Positions 8,993-19,200 of a DNA stretch of 64,000 bases are shown in pieces (position 1 is the first letter of the stretch; every line of letters starts with the position of its first letter). Where the stretch lies: positions 186,001 through 250,000 of the forward strand of contig CAVZAE010000004.1 of the NCBI GenBank assembly GCA_963773195.1, given 5' to 3'. A program made the translations under genes and the position numbers. The DNA is from CAIWHR01 sp963773195 (GTDB lineage: Bacteria; Pseudomonadota; Gammaproteobacteria; Burkholderiales; Casimicrobiaceae). The notes beneath the pieces are model-generated. The model had not been told where the DNA came from and did not search any database. It saw nothing but the letters and a program-made list of their open reading frames with translations.

Positions 8993-9745
8993 TCAGCGCG
9001 CTCCGGATGTCGCCGGCGCCGCCGTCTCGCGTGAGAGCAGGAATCCTCGCCGGAGACCGTCGCGATAGTCGTCGCATTCGTCCCAATCGGCGAACGCCGG
9101 TTCGAGGACCCGCGTCGCATAGCCGTACTCGGCGCCGAGCGCGATCACGGCATCGCGTGTCGGCCACAGCACGAGCTCCGAGACGACCGCATGCCGCGGG
9201 TCGTCGAGCGGCTCGCGCAGGACCTCGAACGCCGCGCCGGGCAACGCCGACACCGCCGTATCGACGACGACATGGCTCGCGCCGGTCGCGGCTATCCGCG
9301 AGAAGAGTTCGACCGGACGGTTCACGTGGTAGAGGAGGCCCAGGCAGAGCACCACGTCGAAGCGTCCCCACGCGGACCAGTCCGCCGCCTGAAGATCGGC
9401 CTCGAGCACGCGGTAACGCGCCGGATCGACGCCCTCGACTTCCAGCACGAGCGCGGCTTGGCTCACGTGTGTCGCTCGCGCGTCGACGCCCAGGGCGAAG
9501 TCGGCACCGCGCCTTAGTGCATGCAGCGACCAGAACCCGGCATTGCAGCCGAGATCGAGCACACGCAGCCCGGCAAGCGTGCCGCCGCAGGCTTCGAGCA
9601 GCGGATTGAACAGGTAAGGCAGCCGTTGCGCATGCCGTTTGACCCGTGTGATGCCAGGCGTGACGGTCGAGTGACCGCGGAGATCGAATGCGTAGTGCCA
9701 GCGCGGAAACGCGGCGATGCGCGCGGCGAGGTCGGGGTCGGTCAT
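8993..9745 (-). CDS. CmoB/DUF1698-like SAM-dependent methyltransferase
   Basis: The 250-residue protein starts at ATG 9745. Features include FPRWHYAFDLRGHSTVTPG, the motif I block LRVLDLGCNAGFWSLHALRRGA, GVDARATHV, and FDVVLCLGLLYHVNRPVELF. This arrangement resembles the CmoB-related DUF1698 family, but the protein lacks the length of true CmoB (about 320 residues) and sits in a glycan locus. A small-molecule or sugar methyltransferase is therefore more likely than a tRNA enzyme. It points away from asnB (111 bases between the starts) and converges on the preceding methyltransferase with 18 bases between them. Confidence 0.78.
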   Translation of the reverse strand: MTDPDLAARIAAFPRWHYAFDLRGHSTVTPGITRVKRHAQRLPYLFNPLLEACGGTLAGLRVLDLGCNAGFWSLHALRRGADFALGVDARATHVSQAALVLEVEGVDPARYRVLEADLQAADWSAWGRFDVVLCLGLLYHVNRPVELFSRIAATGASHVVVDTAVSALPGAAFEVLREPLDDPRHAVVSELVLWPTRDAVIALGAEYGYATRVLEPAFADWDECDDYRDGLRRGFLLSRETAAPATSGAR

Positions 9746-9856
9746 GAATGCATGCGGAAGTGCCGCGGAGTCTAGCACGCGGTTCTCGCTTTCGCGCACG
9801 GTAGAATTGCGGCGCGGCGCTCGCGGCCGCACAACGCCTCGACGCGAACAACTACC

Positions 9857-11698
9857 ATGTGCGGCATCGCCGGAATCGTCGACTCGCGGCAATCGCCGTC
9901 GCCCGCGCTCCTGCGAGCGATGCTCGCGGCGATCCTGCACCGCGGTCCCGATGGCGAAGGCACGCACGTCGAGCCCGGTATCGCGCTCGGGATGCGACGG
10001 CTGTCGGTGATCGACCTCGCCACCGGCGACCAGCCGCTTGCCGCGCGCGGCGGCCGCGTGCTCGCCTTCCAGAACGGCGAGATCTACAACTATCGCGCAC
10101 TGCGGCGCGAGCTCGAGAGTGCCGGTTGCGCCTTCGCGACGCAGAGTGACACCGAGATTCTCGCGCAGGGCTATGACCGCTGGGGCATCGACGGGCTGCT
10201 CGCGCGGGTCGACGGCATGTATGCGATCGCGATCCTCGACCGCGACGCCCGCGTGCTGCACCTCGCGCGCGACCGCTTCGGCGAGAAGCCGCTTTGCTAC
10301 GCCTCCGCCGACGGCCGCTTCGCGTACGGCTCGGATGCTGCGATCCTGGCGGCGCTGCCGTGGGTTGGCGCCGAGCTCGATCCGCTATCGCTGTCGCGCT
10401 ATCTCGCGCTGCACTACGTGCCCGGCGACGCGACGATCTACCGCAGCATCCGCCGCCTGCTTCCCGGCGAGCGCGTCGAAGTACCGCTCGACGCGCCCAC
10501 ACCCAGACGCACGCGCTACTACGTGCCGCCGCTCGGCGCGACGGCGACGATCTCCGACGAGGCGCTCGCCGAAATGGTCGAGCGCGCAGTGGCGTCGCGG
10601 CTCGTCGCCGACGTTCCTGTCGGCGTCTTCCTCTCCGGAGGGCTCGACAGCTCGATCGTCGCCACGCTTGCGGCGCGGCATCTCCCGGGTGTGCTTACGT
10701 TCTCGATGGGCTTCACGACCGCCGAGCACGACGAGAGCGAATACGCGCGCGAGCTCGCGGCGGCAATCGGCAGCCGCCACCACCACTTCATGTTCGACGA
10801 AGCGAGCTTCGCCACGCTGCTGCCGGTCGTGGCGGCGGCGCTCGACGAACCGTTGGGCGACCAGGCGCTCCTGCCCGTCTACTGGCTCGCGCGCGAGGCG
10901 CGCAAGCACGCGACCGTCGTGCTGTCGGGCGAAGGCGCCGACGAAGTCTTCGCGGGCTACGGCTACTACGCGCCGTTCGCGCCGAACGCAGGTGTTATCG
11001 CCACCGTCAAGCGCGCGCTGGGTCCGGATCCGACGACGGCGATGCGCCTGGTCGACAACACGCCTCCAGTCACGCCGTCGGGGTTTCCACTCCTGATCGA
11101 CACGGCGGGACGTGCGCGACTCATGCCCGGGACGGCACCGTCCCCTGATGCATGGGAATCCTCGCTGTGCTCATGGCTCGACACTGCGCACGACGCTCTG
11201 CAGCGCGCGACCGCCGCTGACCTTGCGACTTGGCTGCCCGATGACTTGCTCGTCAAGTACGACCGCATGGCGATGGCCGTGAGCCTCGAAGGCCGCGCGC
11301 CGTTCCTCGAGCCCGGGCTGGTGGCGGCGGCGCTCGCGCTGCCCGCAACCGAGCGGATGAGCGGCGGCCAGAGCAAAGTCGCGCTGCGCCGGCTCGCGCG
11401 ACGCTGGCTGCCCGAGCGCATTCACGCGCGCCGCAAACAGGGTTTCGTGCTGCCGATGCGGTCGTGGATTCGCGAATGGCTCGCGGCGCGCGGCGGGCCC
11501 GCGGCGTATTTCGGATCCCACACAATTCCCGGCGTCGACGTCAGGGAACTGGTCGCCGTGGTCGCTCACGACCTCGAGGCGGGCTTGCAGCGCGAGCGCC
11601 TCCTGTTCGCGCTGATCATGCTGGTCGAGTGGCACGCGGCGGCGGCGACGCGGATCGCCGGCCTCTCCGCGCACTACCTTTCCGCGGACAGTCGCTAA
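9857..11698 (+). CDS. asnB: asparagine synthase (glutamine-hydrolysing)
   Basis: The 613-residue length is normal for AsnB. The N-terminal class II glutamine amidotransferase domain begins MCGIAGIVDSR with the catalytic Cys2 and has LHRGPDGEGTH, RLSVIDLATGDQPL, FQNGEIYNY and RDRFGEKPL. The C-terminal synthetase domain has the PP-loop VGVFLSGGLDSSIVAT and the ELGLSGEGADE-like LSGEGADEVFAGYGYY. It makes asparagine from aspartate, ATP and glutamine. In polysaccharide loci AsnB homologues often amidate uronic-acid sugars or other acids, which is a plausible role here. The stop overlaps the stop of the convergent permease gene. Confidence 0.93.
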   Translation: MCGIAGIVDSRQSPSPALLRAMLAAILHRGPDGEGTHVEPGIALGMRRLSVIDLATGDQPLAARGGRVLAFQNGEIYNYRALRRELESAGCAFATQSDTEILAQGYDRWGIDGLLARVDGMYAIAILDRDARVLHLARDRFGEKPLCYASADGRFAYGSDAAILAALPWVGAELDPLSLSRYLALHYVPGDATIYRSIRRLLPGERVEVPLDAPTPRRTRYYVPPLGATATISDEALAEMVERAVASRLVADVPVGVFLSGGLDSSIVATLAARHLPGVLTFSMGFTTAEHDESEYARELAAAIGSRHHHFMFDEASFATLLPVVAAALDEPLGDQALLPVYWLAREARKHATVVLSGEGADEVFAGYGYYAPFAPNAGVIATVKRALGPDPTTAMRLVDNTPPVTPSGFPLLIDTAGRARLMPGTAPSPDAWESSLCSWLDTAHDALQRATAADLATWLPDDLLVKYDRMAMAVSLEGRAPFLEPGLVAAALALPATERMSGGQSKVALRRLARRWLPERIHARRKQGFVLPMRSWIREWLAARGGPAAYFGSHTIPGVDVRELVAVVAHDLEAGLQRERLLFALIMLVEWHAAAATRIAGLSAHYLSADSR

Positions 11699-12519
11699 AT
11701 GACGTCCGCGAACCCCTTGCGGCTCTTCTGGAACCACCAGTAGCCGGCGGCAGCGACCCCCAGCGCCACGAGCGTGTAGAGCGCGAGCGACCCCCAGTCG
11801 GGCCATTGCCCGGACAAGAGCGCTGCGCGCGTCTGCTCGAGGGGCAGCGTGAGCGGATTCAGCGCCAGCCACGAGCGATACGGCTCCGGCAGCGCGCTCG
11901 CCGGATAGAGTACCGGCGAGAGGAACATGAACAGCATCGACACGAGGCCGGTCAGCTGCGCGATGTCGCGGAGGTATACGCCGAGCGCGGCCAGGAACCA
12001 TGCGACGCCCAAGAGCAGCACCACGTAAGGCGCGACGATCAGCGGCACGGCGAGGGCGCTCGCCGGCAGGCCGCCCTTGAGCACCACGAGCGCGCCCGCG
12101 AGCACGACGAAGCCGAGCAGCGCGTGGAACACCGCGGTCGCGATCGCCACGAGCGGCAGCAGCTCCAGCGGAAACACGACCTTCTTCACGTAGTTGGGCA
12201 CCGCCGTGACCAGCCCCGGCGCGCGCGTGATCGTCTCGGCCAGGAGCCCGTGCAGCAGGATGCCGGGGAAAAGCAGGAGCGCGTAGTCGCCTTCTCCCGC
12301 CGCCGCCCGACCCCACCGCGCCTGGAAGATGGTGCCGAAGACGAACGTGAACACTGCGAGCAAGAGGAGCGGCGTGGCGAGCGACCAGAGCATGCCCAGC
12401 ATCGATCCGCGATAGCGACCGACGATCTCGCCGCGGATGAGCTCGGACACGAGCTCGCGCTGGCCGGCGACGGTGCGCGCCAACGAGAGCGGATCCGTCG
12501 GGAAGCGGGCGGCCGTCAT
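11695..12519 (-). CDS. wzm: ABC-2 type polysaccharide export permease (Wzm-like)
   Basis: The 274-residue protein has six hydrophobic segments. The N-terminal motif LVSELIRGEIVGRYRGSMLG and MLWSLATPLLLLAVFTFVFG is typical of Wzm/KpsM/TagG permeases, and YLRDIAQLTGLVSMLFMFLSPVLYP is the conserved ABC-2 motif. It should form the inner-membrane channel of an exporter with the ATPase encoded divergently at 12581. In most loci these two genes are adjacent and co-directional; here they are head to head, 61 bases apart. Confidence 0.9.
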   Translation of the reverse strand: MTAARFPTDPLSLARTVAGQRELVSELIRGEIVGRYRGSMLGMLWSLATPLLLLAVFTFVFGTIFQARWGRAAAGEGDYALLLFPGILLHGLLAETITRAPGLVTAVPNYVKKVVFPLELLPLVAIATAVFHALLGFVVLAGALVVLKGGLPASALAVPLIVAPYVVLLLGVAWFLAALGVYLRDIAQLTGLVSMLFMFLSPVLYPASALPEPYRSWLALNPLTLPLEQTRAALLSGQWPDWGSLALYTLVALGVAAAGYWWFQKSRKGFADVI

Positions 12520-12580
12520 GCGCGCCGATTATAGCCGCCACGCGAGGGCGGTCGGCACCGTACCTGTATAGTGGCGCCCC

Positions 12581-13873
12581 ATGCACGCCGCCGTCGCACC
12601 CGCGCCGCCGCCGGCTCCCGCGCGGGACGCCGTCATCGCGGTCCGCGGCCTCGGCAAGCGCTACGAAATCTACGGCCAGCCGCGCGACCGCCTCCTGCAG
12701 TCGCTTTTCCGCGGTCGACGCCAATTCTTCCAGGAATTCTGGGCGCTGTCCGACGTCTCGTTCGATGTCGCGCGCGGCGAAACGGTCGGCATCATCGGGC
12801 GCAACGGCTCGGGCAAGTCGACGCTGCTGCAGCTCATCGCCGGCACGCTGACGCCGACCGCCGGCACTGTCTCCGTGCGGGGACGCGTCGCGGCGCTGCT
12901 CGAGCTCGGCAGCGGCTTCAATCCGGAATTCTCGGGCCGCGAGAACGTGTTCCTGAACGGCGCTATCCTCGGGCTGCCACGAAGCGAGATCGACGCGCGC
13001 ATGGCAACGATCATCGGGTTCGCGGGACTCGAGGAGTTCATCGACCGCGCGGTCAAGACGTATTCGAGCGGGATGCTGATGCGCCTTGCGTTCTCGGTCG
13101 CGGTCAACGTCGAACCCGACGTGCTGATCGTCGACGAGGCGCTCGCGGTCGGCGATACCGCGTTCCAGTTGAAGTGCGTCGAGCGCCTCGAGCAGCTGAC
13201 GAAGAGCGGCGTCACACTGCTTTTCGTCTCGCACGATACCGCGCTCGTGAAGTCGTTCTGCGCGCGCGCGCTCTACCTCGAGCGCGGGAAGTTGAAGGCG
13301 CAGGGACGACCGGAAGTGATCACCGAGCTCTACGCGCTCGACATCCGGCAGGCCGAGGGCGCGCAGACGGGAAAGTCCGTCGCGCTCAAGCCTTTCGTGG
13401 GCGACGGCGACGGCATCGCCTTCGGCACGGGCGAAGGCCGCATCACCGCGGCCGCGTTCTGCGCGACCGGCACGACGCGCGCACGATCCGCCTATGGCGA
13501 CGACCTGACGTTCGATGTCGCGGTCGAGTTCGCTGCCGACGTCGCGCAGCCGTGTCTGTCGGTGATCGTCCACGATCGCCAGGCCCGCGAGCTGGGCGGC
13601 GCGTATTTTCCGATCGACAAGCCTGTTGCCGAGAACGGGGTCTGCCACGCGGTGCTCCGCTGCGGCCTCGATGCCCGCTTGGGCGCGGGCCCGTGGTCGA
13701 TCACGCTGCGCCTCGAAAACCGCCGGTCCGGCCAGTTGTCTTTTCCGATCGACAAGCAGGTCGGCGCCCTCGTCTTCGAGATCGAGCAACCGGATCGCGA
13801 TGCGTACTTCGCGCTCGTCGACCTGCATCTTCGCTGCACGCCGGCACCGCCGGTTCCCTCGAACCCGGCATGA
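12581..13873 (+). CDS. wzt: ABC-type polysaccharide/O-antigen exporter ATPase with Wzt C-terminal domain
   Basis: The protein has 430 residues. The ATPase domain (about 20-260) shows Walker A GRNGSGKST, the LLELGSGFNPEFSGRENV block characteristic of Wzt/TagH ATPases, signature YSSGML, Walker B VLIVDEALAVGD and the H-loop SHD. Residues about 270-425 form a beta-rich C-terminal domain of the Wzt type, which in known systems recognises the modified end of the glycan before export. Presence of this domain fits an exporter that reads a terminal cap such as methyl; three methyltransferases lie in the same locus. The stop overlaps the next start (ATGA). Confidence 0.9.
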   Translation: MHAAVAPAPPPAPARDAVIAVRGLGKRYEIYGQPRDRLLQSLFRGRRQFFQEFWALSDVSFDVARGETVGIIGRNGSGKSTLLQLIAGTLTPTAGTVSVRGRVAALLELGSGFNPEFSGRENVFLNGAILGLPRSEIDARMATIIGFAGLEEFIDRAVKTYSSGMLMRLAFSVAVNVEPDVLIVDEALAVGDTAFQLKCVERLEQLTKSGVTLLFVSHDTALVKSFCARALYLERGKLKAQGRPEVITELYALDIRQAEGAQTGKSVALKPFVGDGDGIAFGTGEGRITAAAFCATGTTRARSAYGDDLTFDVAVEFAADVAQPCLSVIVHDRQARELGGAYFPIDKPVAENGVCHAVLRCGLDARLGAGPWSITLRLENRRSGQLSFPIDKQVGALVFEIEQPDRDAYFALVDLHLRCTPAPPVPSNPA

Positions 13874-14664
13874 GCGGGAATACCGACGTCCTCTTCGTCA
13901 CGCTCGATTCGTGCCGCTACGATGCGTTCGCGGCGGCAAGGGCGCCCAACCTGAAGGCGATCGGTCCGCTCGTGCGCGCGTATTCGCCTTCGCACTTCAC
14001 CTACGGTGCACACGCGGCGTTCTTCATGGGCTTCACGCCCGGCGATCCCGCGCGTCCCGAACCCTACGTCAACTCGAAATACGCGAAGATCTTCCGGATG
14101 ACGGGAGGCGGCCACCGCGGTCCCGCGGCGCCATGGATCGAACTCGAAGGACGCAATCTGATCGACGGCTTCCGGCGCCGGGGCTACCGGACGATCGGCT
14201 CCGGTGCCGTCGGCTGGTTCGACCCCACGACGGACACCGGCCGCGCGCTGACCGCCGACTTCGAGCGTTTCCACTATGCCGGCGGCCCGCGCTTTCGCGC
14301 CCAACGTGAATTCCTGCTCGCCGAGATCGCCAAGGCGCGCGCCGAAGGTGCACCGGTGTTCGCATTCGCCAACCTGGCCGAGACGCACGTTCCCTACTGG
14401 CACGAGGGCGCACCCTGGGACGGCGCCACGAATCCCTGCGTCCCGTTCGCGACGACGAACGACGCGGCGGAATCGCGGCGGCGGCAGCAGGCCTGCGTCG
14501 AGTGGGTCGACGCCGAGATCGCGCCGCTCCTGGCAGCGTTCGCGCGCGCAGGCGTCGTCGTGTGCTCGGACCATGGCGATTGCTGGGGCGAGGACGGGTT
14601 GTGGGAGCATGGAATTCACCATCCACGCACGCTCGAGGTGCCGCTCCTGTTCCGCCTGCCGTGA
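13870..14664 (+). CDS. sulfatase / alkaline-phosphatase-superfamily protein
   Basis: The protein has 264 residues. The start DVLFVTLDSCRYDAFAAARAPN has the metal-binding Asp and the TLDSCRYD motif, where Ser/Cys sits at the nucleophile position. Near the end comes AGVVVCSDHGDCWGEDGLWEHG, the second metal site SDHGD of the superfamily. At 264 residues it is much shorter than typical sulfatases (about 450-550), so it is a compact member, perhaps a phosphoethanolamine- or sulfate-related hydrolase. There is no signal peptide. It is translationally coupled to wzt by ATGA and followed 14 bases later by a sulfotransferase gene. Confidence 0.75.
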   Translation: MSGNTDVLFVTLDSCRYDAFAAARAPNLKAIGPLVRAYSPSHFTYGAHAAFFMGFTPGDPARPEPYVNSKYAKIFRMTGGGHRGPAAPWIELEGRNLIDGFRRRGYRTIGSGAVGWFDPTTDTGRALTADFERFHYAGGPRFRAQREFLLAEIAKARAEGAPVFAFANLAETHVPYWHEGAPWDGATNPCVPFATTNDAAESRRRQQACVEWVDAEIAPLLAAFARAGVVVCSDHGDCWGEDGLWEHGIHHPRTLEVPLLFRLP

Positions 14665-14678
14665 CGTAACATAGCGGG

Positions 14679-16241
14679 ATGGCACGACATTTCCTGTTCG
14701 TTCTGGGCATGCACCGCAGCGGCACCTCCGCGTTGACCGGAGCGCTCGCGAAGTCGGGGGCCGCGCCGGGTGCGCACCTGATGCCGCCCACCAATGACAA
14801 TCCCGAAGGCTACTGGGAATGCGCGCCGGTCGTGCGACTGAACGACGAGCTTCTGAAGCGCATGGGTTCGCGCTGGGACAGCGTTCTGGCTCTGTCCGGC
14901 GACTGGCTGTCGCAACCGTCCGTCGAGTCGCTGCGGCGCGAGGCCGCCGATATCGTCGCCGCCGAGTTCGGCGACGCCCGCTTTGCCGTGCTCAAGGACC
15001 CGCGTCTTTGCCGGCTGCTCCCATTCTGGCGCGACATCGTGGTCACGGCCGGCTATGCACCGTCCGCCATGCTCATGGTGCGGCGGCCGATGGAGGTTGC
15101 CGCGTCGCTCGCCCGCCGCGACCAGTTCGCCCCGGAGAAATCGCTTGCGCTGTGGTTCGAGCACCTGGTCGACGCCGAACGGAACTCGCGCGACGTGCCG
15201 CGGGCGACGATCGCGTACGACGCGTTGCTCGCGGACGCCGCCGACACGCTCGCGCGCGTGTGCGACGACGCAGCGTTCCCGCTCAAGCCAAGTCCGGCGC
15301 AGCGCAAGGCCGCTGGCGATTTGGTCCGGCCCGATCTCAAGCGCCAGCATCACGAAGCCCCGAAGCGCGCGGCCCGCGAAAGTCTCGCGTCAGGACTTGA
15401 TACGGTGCTCGACGCGGGTTACGCCAGGATCGCCGAGCTGCCGCCTGGCAGGGATCCGCAGGCCGCAGTGACGGCGCTCGCCCACTCGGCACACGCCGCG
15501 CTGGCGGCCGCGATGCCGCCGTGGCTCGCCCAGGAGCTCGCCGCGACGCAGGCCGCGGCGAGCGAGCGCGCAACGGAGGTCGAGACGATCCGGCGCAACA
15601 TGCGTGAGCTCGAGGCCCACGTCGAGGCGGCCCGTTCCGCGCACAAGGCACGCGACGAGATCGAGGCAGCGCTCCGTGCCCGCACCGACGAGCTCGCCTT
15701 GACGCGCGCGGACCTGGCCAGCATCCGCGAATCGGTAAAAGCTGAGATCGTGTCGATCAACACCACCGGGATCGGCACCGCCGAGCGCGAGCTGCGCGAT
15801 CATGTCGCGCGCCTGCAGAAGGAGCTCGGGGACGAGCGCGCGACGATCGCCCGGCTCGCCGAGCAGATCGATCAAGCGCGGCTCGGTGCAACGAATCAGG
15901 AGCTGCAGATCGAAGCGGCGCGGCGGCAGATCGAAGAGTTTATCGGCCAGATCGAGTTCGCGCGCCAGTCCCACGCCGCGCGCGATGAGCAGGAGGCGGC
16001 ACTGCAGCAGCAGCTTGATGCCACGCATCAGGAGCTTTCGACGCTCGGCGCCGAGTTCAACGAGATCCGGATCGAGCGCGACGAGATGGCGCGCAAGCTC
16101 CAGACGCTCGAGGGCCAGCTGGTCGAATCGGCGGCGCACGCCCGCTCGCTCGCGCAGCAACTCGACGCCGCGGCAAGCAAGCTCGCACGCCTCGACGCGC
16201 GCTGGCTGGGCCGCCTCGCGCGGCGCGTCGCGCAGGCGTGA
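14679..16241 (+). CDS. sulfotransferase-family protein with long C-terminal coiled coil
   Basis: The 520-residue protein starts with FLFVLGMHRSGTSALTGALA, the PAPS 5'-phosphosulfate-binding loop of the sulfotransferase family, and has FAVLKDPRLCRLLPFW and MLMVRRPMEVAASLARRD (3'-phosphate-binding region with the RRP motif). From about residue 280 to 505 it is almost continuous heptad-like sequence rich in E, A, R, Q and L, an extended coiled coil. This fusion suggests a membrane-scaffold or length-measuring role in addition to catalysis, which is inference. The next gene starts at GTG 16238, inside its stop codon (GTGA). Confidence 0.8.
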   Translation: MARHFLFVLGMHRSGTSALTGALAKSGAAPGAHLMPPTNDNPEGYWECAPVVRLNDELLKRMGSRWDSVLALSGDWLSQPSVESLRREAADIVAAEFGDARFAVLKDPRLCRLLPFWRDIVVTAGYAPSAMLMVRRPMEVAASLARRDQFAPEKSLALWFEHLVDAERNSRDVPRATIAYDALLADAADTLARVCDDAAFPLKPSPAQRKAAGDLVRPDLKRQHHEAPKRAARESLASGLDTVLDAGYARIAELPPGRDPQAAVTALAHSAHAALAAAMPPWLAQELAATQAAASERATEVETIRRNMRELEAHVEAARSAHKARDEIEAALRARTDELALTRADLASIRESVKAEIVSINTTGIGTAERELRDHVARLQKELGDERATIARLAEQIDQARLGATNQELQIEAARRQIEEFIGQIEFARQSHAARDEQEAALQQQLDATHQELSTLGAEFNEIRIERDEMARKLQTLEGQLVESAAHARSLAQQLDAAASKLARLDARWLGRLARRVAQA

Positions 16242-19200
16242 TCCCCGAAGCCGAGCCCGCCGGCACTACCGTCCTGTTCGCGTTCGACGGCGCGACGGAC
16301 TGGCCGCCGGACGAACCGCTGCGCACGCTGACGGGATGGTGCTTCAGCCCCGACTCGGCGGTGAGCGGTGTCGAGCTCCGCGTCCGCAGCGCGGCGGCGC
16401 ACGCCGCAGAGTACGGCCTGCCGCGCCCCGACATCGGGCTGCTTCATCCCGACCATGCGGCGGCGGCCACTTCGGGCTTCCGACTCGCGCTGGCGCTCCC
16501 TCCCGGCCGTCACGAGTTTGTGCTCGTGGCGCTACGCGAAGGCGCGCAGGCCGTCGTGATGCTCGAACGCACAATCGAGGTCGCGTTCGCGCGCCTCATG
16601 GGCAACGTCGAATCGCCGGGCGCGACGCGCCATCCGGCGGGGCGCATCCACGTCTCCGGATGGTGCTTCCATCCACATGCGCGCGTCGCGCGGGTCATGA
16701 TCACGCTGCGCGGCGAAACGCACGAATGCCGCTACCCCTTTGCGAGGCCCGACGTCGCACGCGTATTCGCGCATCTGCCGGCGGCGGAACAAAGCGGCTT
16801 CGAGGTCCACGTCGACGTACCGCCGGGAAGGCATCCGCTCGCCGTCGCGGGCGAGCTCGAGAACGGCCTGGTCCTGCCGCTCGCGACGGACGCGACGATC
16901 GACGTTCTGTCCAACTCGTTCGTCGCCCGTGCGCTGCGCGGGGTCAAGGCTCGCTTGCGCGCCATCAAGGGCGTCACGATGATGGCCCGTGCATGGGTCT
17001 CCCGCCACGGCTACTTCCCGCGCCCGCGCGACTGGCCGCGGCTCGCCGCGAAGGCGTTGCGTTTGCTCCGTGCGGCCGCTGCCGCGCGGCCCGGATTGCC
17101 GGGAGGGTTTGCGATTCCGGCGAGCGCGGACCCCTACGATGTCTGGCTCGACTGGAACCGCTGGAGCGAGCGTCGCGCAGCCTGGCTCGCCGCACGCCTC
17201 GCGCAGGCTGCTTCACTGCCGACGATCTCGATCGTGATGCCGGTGTACCGGCCCGATCGGAAATGGCTCGACCGCGCGGTTGCCACTGTCGAGGCGCAGA
17301 TCTATCGCCGCTGGGAGCTCTGCATCGCCGACGATGCGAGCGGCGATCCGGCACTCTCGCGCCACCTCGATGCGCTCGCCGCACGCGATTCGAGAATCAA
17401 GGTCGTCCACCGTCCCGAAAACGGCAACATCAGCCGCGCGACGAACTCCGCCGCCGAACTCGCCACCGGCGACTTCCTGCTGTTCCTCGACCAGGACGAC
17501 GAGCTCGAACCGGATGCGCTCGGCGAGATCGCGCTCGCGCTCGCCGCGGCGCCCGACGCCGACGTCCTCTACACCGACGACGACAAGATCGACGTCGACG
17601 GCCGCCGCTATGCGCCTCAATTCAAGCCCGACTGGTCACCCGAGCTTCTGCTCTCCTACATGTACTTCTCGCACGCGTTCGTCGTGCGCCGATCGCTGTT
17701 CGCCGGCCTCGGCGGCTTTCGGGCGGGCTTCGAGGGCTCGCAGGACTACGACTTCGCGCTGCGCGCGTCAGAGCGCGCGCGGGGCGTCGTCCACGTCCCG
17801 CTCGTCCTCTATCACTGGCGCGCGACGCCGGGCTCGACGGCCACGTCAGGCGCGGCCAAACCCGCAAGCTTCGACGTCGCGCGCCGCGCGATCGACGAGA
17901 CCCTCGCGCGCCGCGGGAGCCGCGGGCGAGCTGTGCAACCGGAGTGGGCGACGAGCGCGGGGCTGGGGCTCTTCCAGCATGAGTTCCCCGACGATGGCCC
18001 GCGCGTCGCGATCCTGATTCCCTCCCGGAACCAGTGCGCAGTGCTCGCCCGCTGCCTGGACTCGCTCGCGGCGACCACCTATCGCAATTATGAGGTAGTC
18101 GTTGTCGACAACGAGAGCGACGATCCGGCGACGCTCGACTATCTCGCGCGGCTTCCGCATCGCGTGCTGCGTGTCGCGAACCCGGGGCCGCGCTTCTCGT
18201 TTGCACACATCAACAACGTCGCCGCGCGCTCGGTCGACGCCGACTATCTGCTGTTCCTGAACAACGACACCGAGGTCCGCGACCCGCGCTGGCTGTCGGC
18301 GATGGTGGGCTACGCGCAAATGGAAGGCGTGGGCGCCGTTGGCGCGCGACTCGTCTACCCCGACGGCCGCATCCAGCATGCAGGTATCCTGCACGGTTAC
18401 TACGATGGTCTGCCCGGGCCAGCCTTCAAGCTCATGCCGGAGAGCGAGCACGGCTATCTCTCCTATCTCGCGGTCGCGCGCAATTACGGCGCGGTGACCG
18501 CCGCCTGCCTGTTGACGCCGCGCCGGCTCTTCCTCGAGCACGACGGTTTCGACGGCGAGCGCTTCGCGGTCGCGTACAACGACGTCGACTACGGCTTCCG
18601 CCTCGAGGAAGCAGGACTGCGCTGCGTCTATGCACCGCAGGCGACGCTCCTGCATCACGAGGGCCACTCCCGCGGCTTCACCGACGACCCACGCGAGACG
18701 GCCGCGTACCGGGCACGCTGGGGCTCGCGTCGCGAGCGCTACTACAACCCCAATCTCTCGCTCGCCGACGAGCGCTTCGCCATCCAGCCGCGCCGCGCCT
18801 TCGTGGCCGCGCCGCCGGGACCCGTGCGCGCGCTCATGTGCGCGTTCAACCTGAACTGGGAAGGCGCGCCCTACAGCCAATTCGAGATGACGGCGGAGCT
18901 CAAGCGGCGCCGGCTCCTCGAGCCGGTGGTCTACGCCCCCACCGACGGCCCGCTGCGCGCCGCCTACGAACGTGAAGGCATCTCGGTGCACGTCGCGACG
19001 CACCCGCTCGCAGGCGTCGCGACGGGACACGAGTACGACGCGGCGATCGACGCCTTCGCCCGCTGGGTCCGCACACTCGACGTCGAAGTCGTCTATGGCA
19101 ACACGCTGCAGACGTTCTACGCGATCGACGCGGCGCACCGGATCGGTCGCCCGTCGATCTGGAACCCGCGCGAGAGCGAGCCCTGGCAGGAATACTTCCG

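Noticed and set aside
11171..13828. 885-codon open frame on the minus strand across asnB, wzm and wzt
   Set aside because: It shadows three clear genes and has no recognisable motif.
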